DNA of 64,000 nucleotides from Pedobacter zeae (GCF_014196715.1 NZ_JACIEF010000001.1:974872-1038871), one strand, 5' to 3'; shown: positions 17,625 to 28,085, counted from the stretch's first letter. Numbers and translations: made by a program. Notes: generated from the letters alone by a model not told the origin.

Positions 17625-19157
17625 ATGAAGTTTAAACACCTAACTGCTGCCTTTATACTGGTAATAATTGCATCAGCATTTGTTAACCCCAAAAAGCCTT
17701 TAACAACATTTGTTTCCAATTATGAAAATGTATTGGGTACATCGCTAGAATTAAAATTTAAAACCAGCAGCCAGGCTGATGCAGATGCAGCCGAAGCGCG
17801 CGCGTTAAACGAAATAGACAGGTTGGATGGTATTTTAAGTGCTTATAAAGCAGACAGTGAATTTAGCAGGTGGATGAGCAAGGGTAAACAAACCACCAAA
17901 GTTTCGTCAGAATTATTTGAGGTGTTAAAACAGTTTGAATATTATAAAACATTAACCCATGGCGCTCTTGATGCATCTGCCAAAGTAATTGGCGATGTTT
18001 GGAAAAAGGCAGCTGCCGAAGGCCATAAACCTTCTGCGTCCGTATTACAGCAGGCGGTTACTTTGGTTAAACAAAAGCATTACCTTTTAAATGAGCAGGA
18101 TAAAACCGTTACCCGTTTGGATGATGTGCCATTGGCTTTAAATTCGTTTGCAAAAAGTTACATCATTAATAAAGCTGCTGAGCAAGCCGTTCAAAGCCCG
18201 GGTATTGAAAATGTGGTCGTGAATATTGGTGGCGATATGGTAATTAAAGGAAACGGGCCGGAGCTTATCGAAATAGCAAACCCTAAAGCTGATGCTGAAA
18301 ACGATGCTGCACTTGCAACAATCAAAGTAGCCAACATGGCCGTGGCAACCAGCGGTAATTACCGCAGGGGTTTTGATGTAAATGGAAAGTGGTACTCGCA
18401 CATTGTTGATCCGCGTACCGGAAAACCCGCTTCAGAAATCATCAGTGCAACGGTTATTGGGCCTGATGCCAGTGAGGCAGGTGCTTTAGCCACTTCCTTT
18501 AATGTGCTTTCTGTTGCCGAAATCGAAGCAGTAACTGCTAAAAGAAACGATATTGCATACTTGTTGGTCACTAAAGAAGGGAAAGAGATTAAAAGTAAGG
18601 AGTGGACTAACTATGAGGTTGCCCTAAAGAAACCTACTGCTACCTTAGCGAAAACAACTAAAGCCGATAAACTTTGGAACACAAAATATGAGCTGGTGGT
18701 AAACTTCGAAATTGCTGATATACAGCCTACTGATGGTAAGCGTGTCCGTCGACCATTTGTAGCAGTATGGATTGAAGATCAGGTAAAAACTCCGGTACGT
18801 AACTTGGCTATTTGGTACAATAAACCACGCTGGTTACCGGATTTAAAATCCTGGAACCGTGCTAACGGCGAGGAATTTAAAAAAGGTGCTGAAGGAAAAC
18901 TGAGCTCAACGAGTTCCGCTACGCGTGGTCCGGGAAAATATAGCCTATCATGGGATGGAAAAGATGATAGCGGTAAATTGGTAAAAGCAGGAATTTATAC
19001 CGTTTTTATCGAAGTAGCCCGTGAGCATGGAACTTACCAGGTGATTGCCAAAGAAATGAAATTTACCGGCTCGGCACAAAAGGTAGAATTAACACCAAAT
19101 ACGGAACTAACATCAGCATCCCTTGACTACAGAAAAATCGGAATCTCTAAAAAATAA
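17625..19157 (+). CDS. ApbE FMN transferase fused to DUF2271
   Basis: The ATG at 17625 is preferred over the TTG at 17619 and gives 510 residues. After a signal-like segment (about 6-22), the ApbE domain (about 30-330) has LNSFAKSYI, VVNIGGDM, NPRTGKP-like IVDPRTGKPASE, and a metal-site stretch ending GALATSFNVLS. Residues about 345-500 (YELVVNFEIADIQ, RPFVAVWIED, AIWYNKPRWLPDLKSW, YSLSWDGKDDSGK) are a DUF2271 domain. ApbE attaches FMN to a Thr/Ser of extracytoplasmic redox proteins. The next gene is a PepSY-type membrane protein, a known partner in flavin-based electron transfer clusters. No FMN-binding substrate protein is encoded nearby. Confidence 0.88.
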   Translation: MKFKHLTAAFILVIIASAFVNPKKPLTTFVSNYENVLGTSLELKFKTSSQADADAAEARALNEIDRLDGILSAYKADSEFSRWMSKGKQTTKVSSELFEVLKQFEYYKTLTHGALDASAKVIGDVWKKAAAEGHKPSASVLQQAVTLVKQKHYLLNEQDKTVTRLDDVPLALNSFAKSYIINKAAEQAVQSPGIENVVVNIGGDMVIKGNGPELIEIANPKADAENDAALATIKVANMAVATSGNYRRGFDVNGKWYSHIVDPRTGKPASEIISATVIGPDASEAGALATSFNVLSVAEIEAVTAKRNDIAYLLVTKEGKEIKSKEWTNYEVALKKPTATLAKTTKADKLWNTKYELVVNFEIADIQPTDGKRVRRPFVAVWIEDQVKTPVRNLAIWYNKPRWLPDLKSWNRANGEEFKKGAEGKLSSTSSATRGPGKYSLSWDGKDDSGKLVKAGIYTVFIEVAREHGTYQVIAKEMKFTGSAQKVELTPNTELTSASLDYRKIGISKK

Positions 19158-19812
19158 CATCGTCCCTGCGCCTGGTGGCCTGGGAAAAAAACAGGTTAAA
19201 AAAAATAGCGGAAAAGGTAAGGGTAAAAAGCGCTTAGCTGGTTTATCACGCTGGCTCCACATTTATTTATCGATGGTGAGTTTTACCATCCTGCTATTCT
19301 TTGCAGTATCGGGCTTAACCTTAAATCATGCAGATTGGTTTACTTCGGGTAAGGAGCTGGTTACTAAAGATTCCGGATCGGTAAACTTAAAATGGGTAAA
19401 CCAACCCGACACCAATAAGATCAATAAGTTGCAACTTGTTGAGTTTTTCAGGAACAAACATGAGGTTAAGGGTGCATTGAGCGATTTCAGGATAGATGAC
19501 AGGGAACTGAGTTTAACCTTTAACGGACCCGGTTATCTGGCCGATTCTTTTATAGACCGCGAAACCGGTAAGTATGAGTTAACTGTTACCCGGTTTGGTG
19601 TTGTAGCTGTGATCAATGATTTGCACAAAGGAAGGGATTCAGGAAAGGCCTGGTCCTGGATTATTGATATCTCTGCAGTGCTGATGACCCTCGTGTCTGT
19701 CTCAGGCATCATTCTCATCTGTTTTATCAAAAAGAAGCGCCTAAGTGGTTTTATTATTGCAGCGATAGGTACTATTGTTTGCTATTTAATTTACAAGTTA
19801 TTTGTACCGTAA
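19123..19812 (+). CDS. PepSY-associated membrane protein
   Basis: The frame opens at a TTG (19123) inside the end of the ApbE gene, giving 229 residues. No good ribosome site is visible and the exact start is uncertain, although coupling to the upstream stop codon is likely. A basic cytoplasmic stretch precedes RWLHIYLSMVSFTILLFFAVSGLTLNH, the first helix typical of PepSY_TM proteins. A periplasmic PepSY-like domain follows (about 75-160), then VINDLHKGRDSGKAWSWIID and two more helices. His residues at the helix ends could bind haem. It probably passes electrons across the inner membrane with the ApbE/DUF2271 protein. Confidence 0.8.
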   Translation: MTTEKSESLKNNIVPAPGGLGKKQVKKNSGKGKGKKRLAGLSRWLHIYLSMVSFTILLFFAVSGLTLNHADWFTSGKELVTKDSGSVNLKWVNQPDTNKINKLQLVEFFRNKHEVKGALSDFRIDDRELSLTFNGPGYLADSFIDRETGKYELTVTRFGVVAVINDLHKGRDSGKAWSWIIDISAVLMTLVSVSGIILICFIKKKRLSGFIIAAIGTIVCYLIYKLFVP

Positions 19813-19815
19813 ATT

Positions 19816-19877
19816 AACCACCAAGAAACTAAGGGCATTGAGAGGTGATCTCTTTTTGTTCTTGGTGTCTTGGTGGT
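19816..19877. repeat. Inverted repeat ACCACCAAGA...TCTTGGTGGT with terminator-like core
   Basis: The ends at 19817-19826 and 19868-19877 are perfect inverted 10-mers. The middle contains AGAG-GTGAT-CTCT followed by TTTT. It lies between two convergent genes and could terminate transcription. The ACCACCAAGA word is a common intergenic repeat in related genomes, as I recall. Confidence 0.5.
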
Positions 19878-19883
19878 GTAGTA

Positions 19884-21110
19884 TTAGTGCGCTGCCACAG
19901 TCGCATCGGTGCTGGCTTCAACTTCTGCGGTAATAAACCTTCTGCCAATTAACAGGCAGCCTAAGGCGATAAACGCAGCTGCCGTCATTACCAATGGCAT
20001 AGGAACGACCGAATGTTCGTTAAATAAACTAACCATTACCGAAGCCAGGGCGCCTAATCCCATTTGCAAAGCACCCATTAGGGCAGATGCACTCCCGGCA
20101 TTTTTCGTAAAAGGTGCAAGGGCTAAAGCCGCAGCATTTGGGTTAATTAAACCTAAGCAGGCCAAAAACAATGCTATAAAACCTATTGTAGCATATAAAT
20201 TTAACCAGTTATTTAAAGCAAAAACCAAAAAGATTAAACTGAAAATACATTGCGCAGCAAGTGCATAGGTTACAATATTTTTACTGGTAAACCATTTTAA
20301 CAGTAAGCTGTTTACCTGGCTGGAACCAATAAATGAAACCGACAGTAAAGCGAAGATCCAGCCGTAGCCTGTTTTACTTACGTTGTAAATCTTCATAAAT
20401 ACCGTAGGAGAGGATGATACATAAGCAAACAACCCCGAAAAGGTAATGGAGGCGATTAATGCATAGGTATAAAACTGCGGCTCTTTTAGAACGGTAAAGA
20501 AATTGGTTAAAATAGGCCTGGGCTTTAAAGAATAACCGGGATCAGGTTTGTAGCTTTCCGGTAATTTAAAAATGGAGGCCAAAAGCATTAATACAGCCAT
20601 CAGACCTAAAAATACAAATACGTATTTCCAGCCGAATGCCGAAATTAAATAACTGCCACCTGTTGGTGCGAGCATTGGGGAAACGGCAATAACCAGCATT
20701 AACGATGCAAATACCTTGGGGCTTTCTTCTACAGAGAATAAATCTCTAACCATGGCTACCGAAGCAACTGCCGTGGCGCAGCTCCCGATCGCCTGTATAA
20801 ATCGTAAAACAATAAGCTGGTTTACATCGGTTACCGCTAAACATAATAGAGAGGATAGGATGTAAAGGCCCAAACCAAAATACAATGGTTTTTTACGTCC
20901 GTATTTATCGAGTAAAGGACCATATAAAAGCTGACCGGCAGAAATTCCGATAAAAAAGCTCGATAAAGACAATGCTACTGTAGATTCGGTACTTTTTAGA
21001 TCTTTTGCAATATCCAAAAAACCCGGGAGGTACATGTCAATCGAGAAGGGACCAAGCGCAGCAAGCGAACCCAAAATAAGGATCAGGAAAAAGTGTTGTT
21101 TTTTAGCCAT
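19884..21110 (-). CDS. Bcr/CflA-type multidrug MFS transporter
   Basis: The 408-residue protein has twelve hydrophobic segments. It begins with GSLAALGPFSIDMYLPGFLDIAKDL, which is diagnostic of the Bcr/CflA drug:H+ antiporter group, and continues with QLLYGPLLDKYGRKKPL (MFS motif A), RFIQAIGSCATAVASVAMVRDLF (motif C region) and PMLAPTGGSYL. It would export small drugs or related compounds through the inner membrane. The substrate cannot be assigned, and no regulator gene is adjacent. Confidence 0.92.
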   Translation of the reverse strand: MAKKQHFFLILILGSLAALGPFSIDMYLPGFLDIAKDLKSTESTVALSLSSFFIGISAGQLLYGPLLDKYGRKKPLYFGLGLYILSSLLCLAVTDVNQLIVLRFIQAIGSCATAVASVAMVRDLFSVEESPKVFASLMLVIAVSPMLAPTGGSYLISAFGWKYVFVFLGLMAVLMLLASIFKLPESYKPDPGYSLKPRPILTNFFTVLKEPQFYTYALIASITFSGLFAYVSSSPTVFMKIYNVSKTGYGWIFALLSVSFIGSSQVNSLLLKWFTSKNIVTYALAAQCIFSLIFLVFALNNWLNLYATIGFIALFLACLGLINPNAAALALAPFTKNAGSASALMGALQMGLGALASVMVSLFNEHSVVPMPLVMTAAAFIALGCLLIGRRFITAEVEASTDATVAAH

Positions 21111-21313
21111 GGAATTACCGGAATTTGATGGCGCAAAGATTGTGAGATTTAAGTTGCCAACCTATTTTTACCGTCGAACGATTGTAAAAAATTATCCTAA
21201 TGATTTTAAAACTGATTTTACAGTAGGCAGCTGCGTAATCTTTGTGTTATCTCTGTTAAAAATAGGCGCATCTTTATGCTAAAATATGTGATTTATTTTT
21301 AGATTTATAGTCT

Positions 21314-22084
21314 ATGACTTTTAAGACGAAAGAAAGCCGTTTACTACTTGTTCTGGGTAGTTTTTTTGTGGCCAATGCCATATTATCAGAGTTTATCGGG
21401 GTTAAATTATTCAGCGTGGAGGAAACGCTTGGGATTAAAAAATTTGATATTAACCTGCTCGGTGTTCCTAACCTGTCGTTTGTGATGTCTGCAGGTGTGT
21501 TAACCTGGCCAATTATTTTTATCATGACCGATATCATAAATGAATATTTTGGGGTGAAACAGGTTCGTTTTTTATCCATTCTTACCTCTATTCTCATTGC
21601 TTTTGCCTTTATCGTAGTTTGGGGCTCCATGCATTTAAGTGCAGCCGATTTTTGGGTACATCAAAAGATAAATGGCGAAGACCTGAACATGAATAACGCG
21701 TTCGCCGGTATTTTTGGGCAGGGGATGTGGATTATTGTAGGGTCTATCACCGCCTTTATCATCGGGCAGCTGGCCGATGTGCTGATTTTTCACCGGATTA
21801 AAAAAATTACCGGAGAGCGTGCATTATGGTTGCGGGCAACCGGCTCAACATTGGTTTCCCAGCTTATTGATAGTTTCGTGGTAATTTTTATTGCTTTTTA
21901 TTTAAATCCGCAATACCATTACAGCTGGCAAATGGTTGCCGCAATAGGTTTGGTGAATTATACATATAAATTCATTGTGGCTATTTTAATGACACCCATT
22001 TTATACATAGTACATACCATAATAGACGGTTATTTAGGAAAAGACCTGGCTCATAAACTGATTAAAATGGCCGGCAGGGGGTAA
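21314..22084 (+). CDS. Queuosine precursor transporter, YhhQ family
   Basis: The 256-residue membrane protein has six or seven helices and family motifs: VANAILSEFIGVKLF, NLSFVMSAGVLTWPIIFIMTDIINEYFG, RATGSTLVSQLIDSFVVIFIAFYL, and NYTYKFIVAILMTPILY. YhhQ/VUT_1 proteins import preQ0/preQ1 or queuine for tRNA modification. No other queuosine gene or preQ1 riboswitch is visible nearby. The lipoprotein gene starts 15 bases downstream, so they may be cotranscribed. Confidence 0.9.
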   Translation: MTFKTKESRLLLVLGSFFVANAILSEFIGVKLFSVEETLGIKKFDINLLGVPNLSFVMSAGVLTWPIIFIMTDIINEYFGVKQVRFLSILTSILIAFAFIVVWGSMHLSAADFWVHQKINGEDLNMNNAFAGIFGQGMWIIVGSITAFIIGQLADVLIFHRIKKITGERALWLRATGSTLVSQLIDSFVVIFIAFYLNPQYHYSWQMVAAIGLVNYTYKFIVAILMTPILYIVHTIIDGYLGKDLAHKLIKMAGRG

Positions 22085-22099
22085 AATTAAACCAATAGC

Positions 22100-22552
22100 A
22101 TGATGAGGAGATTAAATATTTTAATGCTCGTAGCGGGCCTTTCGTTATTGGCCTGTTCAACTGAAAAGAAAAGCGAGAAAAGCCTGGAACTCGAGGGGAC
22201 CTGGCAATTGATTTCGGCAACTACTATTGATAAAGGAAAAAGTGAGACCACTGATTATTCAGGGAAGTTAAAAATGATCAAAATGTTTAACGATAGTCAT
22301 TTCGCATTTTTGAAACATAGCCTTGATCCCAAAGATACGGTAAGTTTTGATGCAGGCGGAGGTACTTTTGTGTTAAAGGGTGAAGATTATACCGAGCACC
22401 TGGAATATTATAAAAACAAGAATTGGGAGGGGAAAACGTTTAACTTTAAACTGGCTATCCATAACGATACATTGATCCAAAAAGGGATCGAGAAAGTTGA
22501 AGCTGCCGGTGTTGACCGTGTAATTATCGAAAAATACCTTAAAGTACGCTAA
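22100..22552 (+). CDS. Small lipoprotein, lipocalin-like
   Basis: The 150 residues begin with a lipoprotein signal (two Met, Arg-Arg, hydrophobic core, LLACS with the lipidation Cys at about residue 19). LEGTWQLISATTIDKGKS is the typical first strand of lipocalin-like/DUF4488-type proteins of Bacteroidota, and FNDSHFAFLKHS follows. The function is unknown; lipid or small ligand binding is a family-based guess. It follows the YhhQ gene at 15 bases and ends at a clear terminator. Confidence 0.7.
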   Translation: MMRRLNILMLVAGLSLLACSTEKKSEKSLELEGTWQLISATTIDKGKSETTDYSGKLKMIKMFNDSHFAFLKHSLDPKDTVSFDAGGGTFVLKGEDYTEHLEYYKNKNWEGKTFNFKLAIHNDTLIQKGIEKVEAAGVDRVIIEKYLKVR

Positions 22553-22559
22553 AGGCAAA

Positions 22560-22585
22560 AGGTCAGAATCGCTCTGACCTTTATA
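22560..22585. terminator. Terminator between lipoprotein gene and hom
   Basis: AGGTCAGA-ATCGC-TCTGACCT forms an 8-bp stem with flanking A and T runs, so it can stop transcription from both convergent genes. Confidence 0.8.
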
Positions 22586-22626
22586 CTTAACAACAAAACA
22601 AATAAAAAAAATAACCTTAAAATAAA

Positions 22627-23871
22627 TTATAGGCTTGCCAATTCCTCGGCAAAAACGTTTCCGCTCAACTGCTCCTGTTTGTAAATCTGCCTGCCGGTAT
22701 AGGCCACAAAAACAGATTGATCTAAAAGCAGGTCACGGTTTTTAATTAAACTTTCCAGCTTCACGGTTCCAACCACATATTTATAGCTGCTGGCCGCATA
22801 CCGTTCGCTGATGTCATCAAAATTCAACAGGGTAATCAGATCTTCATCAGCATAACGCAGATAGATTTCTAATAGAATATCTTCGGTATGTTTTACACCG
22901 TTTTCAGAGTGATATTTTTTGTATTCATAGCGGTAATCGTAACGCAAGGCCGCAATATCAGAAAGTACGGCTGCACCGGTAGGATGGCCACCTGCACCCT
23001 TACCATAAAAAAACTGTTTATCTGCAAAAGCTGCCTGAACCGCAACTGCATTATACTCGTTTTCTACATTGTAAAGAAAATCGTCTTTAGCCACCAGTTT
23101 AGGGAGTACATAAGTTACAATATCTTTTGTATTCACCTTACGCGCTGTAGGAACCAACTTAATTTTAAAGTTTTTCTCACGTGCATATTTGATATCGTGG
23201 TTGGAAAGGTTCTGTATACCGATGTTTAAAATGGCATCAGGGTTTACGAATAAACCATAAGCATGTGCGGTAGCAATGGCCAGTTTATATTTCGGATCAT
23301 AACCTCCCACATCCAAAATAGGGTCGGTTTCAGCAAAACCTAAATCCTGGGCCTCTTTTAATGCCGAATCGTAACTTTGGTTCTTATCGAATATTTTAGA
23401 AAGAATATAGTTGGATGATCCATTAAAAATACCACTCAGGGCATGGAATAATTCGTTGTCATAATACTCTTCCAGGTTGCGGATAATTGGTATACTGCCA
23501 CAAACAGCTCCTTCGTACAATAAAGAAGTACCATACTCCTGCTGTAGATCTACCAGTTCTTTTAAGTGTGTGGCAATCATTTTTTTATTGGCAGATACTA
23601 CATTTTTGCCATTTTTTAATGCGGTAGTTACAATTTCATAGGCCGCATCGGCATCATTAATCAGCTCTACAATCGTATTGATTTCTGTATTGTTCAGTAT
23701 TTCGTTGCGGTCAGTAATAAACAGGTCCTTATTCAGGGTACGCTTCTTCCTTGGGTCTTTTATCGCGATTTTAATGATTTCCAGGTTCAGGTTCTGGCTT
23801 TGGATAATATCCAGTAAACCTTGTCCCACAACCCCGAAACCAAATAAACCGATTTTTAGATTTTTACTCAT
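22627..23871 (-). CDS. hom: Homoserine dehydrogenase
   Basis: The 414 residues start with the NAD(P)-binding loop GLFGFGVVGQGLL. The catalytic domain carries VSANKKMIATH, LLYEGAVCGSIPIIRNLEEYY, GIFNGSSNYILSKI, and ALKEAQDLGFAETDPILDVGGYDPKYKLAI. The C terminus is shorter than in enzymes with a full ACT domain and has a strand-rich tail. It reduces aspartate semialdehyde to homoserine, feeding MetX upstream in the same transcript (gap 130 bases). Being third behind the SAM-I riboswitch, it should be repressed when SAM is abundant. Confidence 0.95.
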   Translation of the reverse strand: MSKNLKIGLFGFGVVGQGLLDIIQSQNLNLEIIKIAIKDPRKKRTLNKDLFITDRNEILNNTEINTIVELINDADAAYEIVTTALKNGKNVVSANKKMIATHLKELVDLQQEYGTSLLYEGAVCGSIPIIRNLEEYYDNELFHALSGIFNGSSNYILSKIFDKNQSYDSALKEAQDLGFAETDPILDVGGYDPKYKLAIATAHAYGLFVNPDAILNIGIQNLSNHDIKYAREKNFKIKLVPTARKVNTKDIVTYVLPKLVAKDDFLYNVENEYNAVAVQAAFADKQFFYGKGAGGHPTGAAVLSDIAALRYDYRYEYKKYHSENGVKHTEDILLEIYLRYADEDLITLLNFDDISERYAASSYKYVVGTVKLESLIKNRDLLLDQSVFVAYTGRQIYKQEQLSGNVFAEELASL

Positions 23872-24001
23872 TGTTATAAATTGATTATACAGATAGACGG
23901 ATTACACCGTTATAGCTGTTCTTATTTTTGTAATTTGTTTTAATTGTATGAGGTGTCCGGTCAACCACCTTTCACCTTTAAGCTCTGAATCTGCGACCTT
24001 T

Positions 24002-25102
24002 CTAAGCGGTATGCTGCAACTTGATAATCTTTTTATTGCGGCTTTCCTTGATAAAATTTCCGATGATATTGGTCAGGGCATCTGTTTCGATCAGGAAACC
24101 ATCGTGGCCATAATCAGAATGTAAAGCAGTAAACTCAGCCCCATTAATGTGGTCAGCCAGGTATTTTTGCTCAGATAACGGGAATAAGACATCATTTTCT
24201 ATACCGATTACCAAAGTATTTGCCGTAATAAGTTTTAGCGCGTCAGCAATGCTTTTGCGGTTACGGCCAACATTGTGGCTGTCCATTGCCTTGGTTAGAT
24301 AATAATAGCTGTAAGCATTAAAGCGGTTGATTAACTTTTCTCCCTGGTAATTCTGATAAGAAGAAGAACGGAAGTTATCGGTTTTATCATTTACACTTTC
24401 TACCTGGGTGCTTCCATAAGCATGATAGGTTCTGTAACTTAATAACGCAATGCTGCGTGCAGTTTTTAAGCCTTTGCTGCCTCCGTTTGGCTGGTTGGCA
24501 TAAAAAGTTCTGTCGGTAGTAATGGCCAAACGCTGACTTTCGTTAAAAGCAATTCCCCATGGAGAATGTGCGGCATTGGTGGCAATCAGGATCAGATTTT
24601 CTATCTTATTTGGTTCTGAAATGCTCCACTCAACAGCTTGTTGCCCACCCAAAGAACCACCGATTAATAATTTAATATAATCAACACCCAGGTGCGAAGC
24701 TAATAACTGGTGTGCTGATACCAGATCGCGGATGGTGAACTGTGGAAACGAAAGGTAATAAGGTAAACCTGTTACCGGGTTGGTGCTTAAAGGATTGGTG
24801 CTACCGTAATGTGAGCCTAAAACATTGGCGCAAACGATATAATGTTCTTCAGGATTAAATAAGGCATTTTGACCAAACAAACCTTCCCACCATTCAAAAA
24901 CATCTGCATTGGCAGTAAGCGCATGGCAAACCCAAATTACATTGTCTTTATTGGCGTTTAATTTGCCATAAGTTTGATAGGCAATTTGCAGGTTGCGGAT
25001 TTTTTTTCCGCTTTCTAACTTGAACGGTTTATTATATTGATAGGTTTCTCCTAAATTTCCTGATGGAGATTTTGAAGTGCTATGGTGATTACTGTTATGC
25101 AT
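24002..25102 (-). CDS. metX: Homoserine O-acetyltransferase
   Basis: The 366-residue alpha/beta hydrolase-fold protein has VWVCHAL-like IWVCHALTANADVFEWWEGLFG, GSHYGSTNPLS and FTIRDLVSAHQLL. The nucleophile is Ser150 in LLIGGSLGGQQAVEW, and GIENDVLFPLSEQ and DYGHDGFLIE hold the Asp and His of the triad. It activates homoserine with acetyl-CoA for the sulfhydrylase MetY, whose gene ends 46 bases upstream. MetX-type proteins can use succinyl-CoA instead, and the sequence alone does not settle this. Confidence 0.93.
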   Translation of the reverse strand: MHNSNHHSTSKSPSGNLGETYQYNKPFKLESGKKIRNLQIAYQTYGKLNANKDNVIWVCHALTANADVFEWWEGLFGQNALFNPEEHYIVCANVLGSHYGSTNPLSTNPVTGLPYYLSFPQFTIRDLVSAHQLLASHLGVDYIKLLIGGSLGGQQAVEWSISEPNKIENLILIATNAAHSPWGIAFNESQRLAITTDRTFYANQPNGGSKGLKTARSIALLSYRTYHAYGSTQVESVNDKTDNFRSSSYQNYQGEKLINRFNAYSYYYLTKAMDSHNVGRNRKSIADALKLITANTLVIGIENDVLFPLSEQKYLADHINGAEFTALHSDYGHDGFLIETDALTNIIGNFIKESRNKKIIKLQHTA

Positions 25103-25148
25103 TTTGTAATGTTGTTGTTGTAAAAAAAACCTTTAAGGGCTTTTGAGT

Positions 25149-26606
<1,458 letters not shown>

Positions 26607-26611
26607 TTAGA

Positions 26612-26740
26612 TTACTGTATGCAACAGCACATACAGGTAACCGCAAGTTTATCACAACAAATAAGAGAAATAGAAGCATGTTCTATCTTTTTCTGTTTTG
26701 CACCGGGCTCGCTTAGCGATTGAAGATTTAATGTTTTCAT
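26612..26740 (-). CDS. 42-residue Cys-rich leader peptide between SAM riboswitch and metY
   Basis: The ATG at 26740 opens 42 codons and a TAA stop. The peptide is basic and polar at first (MKTLNLQSLSEPGA), then ends ICCDKLAVTCMCCCIQ, with six Cys codons among the last 15 and a run of three near the stop. The last codons form a hairpin (CTGTATG...CATACAG). It lies entirely inside the metY 5' leader, 30 bases downstream of the riboswitch core. A translated leader with clustered codons of the pathway's amino acid suggests ribosome-mediated sensing of charged tRNA-Cys. This is inference, and the frame could be coincidental. Confidence 0.45.
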   Translation of the reverse strand: MKTLNLQSLSEPGAKQKKIEHASISLICCDKLAVTCMCCCIQ

Positions 26741-26770
26741 CAGTTTTAATTTATATCTCCGAACAACACC

Positions 26771-26860
26771 GTGTTATCCGGTCAGGAATTGGCACCTTCT
26801 CTTTCTGAGGGTTGCCAGTGGGTCATCGAGCCAGTCTCTCGCCACTTCTTTATAAATCAA
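26771..26860 (-). promoter_or_regulatory. SAM-I riboswitch (S box) upstream of metY
   Basis: On the minus strand the order TTATAAAGAAGTGGCGAGAG, ACTGGCTCGATGA, CCCACTGGCAACC, then AAGGTGCCAATTCC and GGATAA matches the SAM-I aptamer core, with the GA-rich internal loop, the GGC-GAUGA stretch, CAACC, and GGUGCCAAUUCC. It should fold on binding S-adenosylmethionine and lower expression of metY-metX-hom. The expression platform is not an obvious U-run terminator. A GTCCCGG-GAAA-CCGGGAT hairpin lies further down, nearer metY. Confidence 0.93.
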
Positions 26861-27065
26861 CCCGTGAAGATTGACTTTTATTTAGCTTTCCGCCAAATAA
26901 TATTTCAAATGTCTGAATTTAATTTTAATTCACAAAATAAAATTTCGAATTAATGTTAAGGTATTGATAATGAGTGGTGTATTTTTGTTTTTGGAGAACA
27001 GATTTAAATTTTTAATATAAAATTAACGCCTAAAATTCTAATTTTGTGTGATCTACCTAAATCTA

Positions 27066-28085
27066 ATGATGATAAAAAAAACGAAATCTCTGTGCCTGGC
27101 ACTGTTATTTAGTATAACGTGCTTAACAAGTGTAAAGGCTCAATTCGGCGGTTTAAAAGATAAGTTGCTGAAAATTGGTACTGCCCAGGGGGCTAAAGCT
27201 TTGGGAGTAGACAAGTTTTTAAAGCAACCTGCTGCCATTACCACCAGTTTTGAAGACGTGAACCGGGAAGGCGAAAAAATGCCTGATTTTTTAAATGACT
27301 TAAAATTAAAGGCTCAACCATTATATCTGTTACCTAAAAATCCCGATGGTGGTTTTGTACTTTGCGAAGGATTGTACGAAATGACGAATAAAAGTTACTG
27401 CTTAAAAGCCGGAACTTTCGCACCGTCAAAAGGCGATGGTTACATGTTTGCCCCGGTTTTAGGCCCGAAGGAAGAAATTGTAGTTTCCATCTTAAAAAGT
27501 GCCGAAAAACATCCTGAAGTAGAACAGCACGATATACAGGCATTGCTTTGGACAATTATTGCCAGGACCAAATTTGCCGATTACAGCGGACAGGTTAAGG
27601 TAACTGCCATAAAGCTGTTAACAACTAAACAGCTTACGCAGTTAGAAGGTGGTGCGCTGGGCATTTTGCCTTTCGATGTTATGGAAAAAACCAAAGAGCA
27701 GTTACCTTCGGGTGTCAGAGCAGTTTTTGAAGCCGAAAACAATATACGCCAACTGGTGGCTTCGGGTAATTATACTTATGCCGATCTGGAGAAGTATGCC
27801 ATTGTTGCCGGAATGGCACCACCCCGTAGCGATGTGCCAAGTGGCATCTGGACCAAACACCCTGACGGATATTATGTGCGTTATTTCCCTTCTGGATATT
27901 CGGTTACCAAAGTGCAGGTATATGTACCGAAAGAATTATTGGCTAATGGAGCAAAATTAATCTATGATGCTACCGGCGATATTGCCTGTCCGGCCAATAC
28001 CGGATCGCAGCGTTTGGCGCAGACCAATGAACCTTTGGAAGCTGATTATTCGCTTAAATTAACTACTATTTGTAATCCTAAATAA
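27066..28085 (+). CDS. Secreted protein of unknown function
   Basis: The start at ATG 27066 is 20 bases after a TAATTTTG -7 element (27039-27046), which excludes the GTG at 27048. The 339 residues open with a signal peptide (KKTKSLCLALLFSITCLTSVKAQ). The mature part contains a helical middle and a region with FAPVLGPKEEIVVSIL, IQALLWTIIARTKF and YYVRYFPSGYSVTKVQVYVP. No named domain was recognised. It diverges from the metY leader and ends in an unusually strong terminator. An envelope role is the most that can be inferred. Confidence 0.75.
   Translation: MMIKKTKSLCLALLFSITCLTSVKAQFGGLKDKLLKIGTAQGAKALGVDKFLKQPAAITTSFEDVNREGEKMPDFLNDLKLKAQPLYLLPKNPDGGFVLCEGLYEMTNKSYCLKAGTFAPSKGDGYMFAPVLGPKEEIVVSILKSAEKHPEVEQHDIQALLWTIIARTKFADYSGQVKVTAIKLLTTKQLTQLEGGALGILPFDVMEKTKEQLPSGVRAVFEAENNIRQLVASGNYTYADLEKYAIVAGMAPPRSDVPSGIWTKHPDGYYVRYFPSGYSVTKVQVYVPKELLANGAKLIYDATGDIACPANTGSQRLAQTNEPLEADYSLKLTTICNPK

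Noticed and set aside
19909..20268. 119-codon plus-strand frame
   Set aside because: It is antisense to the Bcr/CflA transporter gene and rich in Ala and Lys as expected for such a shadow.
21230..21290. Possible repeat near the yhhQ start (CTTTGTGTTATCTCTGTTAAAAA)
   Set aside because: It resembles a degraded copy of a common intergenic word but has no inverted partner here, so no feature was called.
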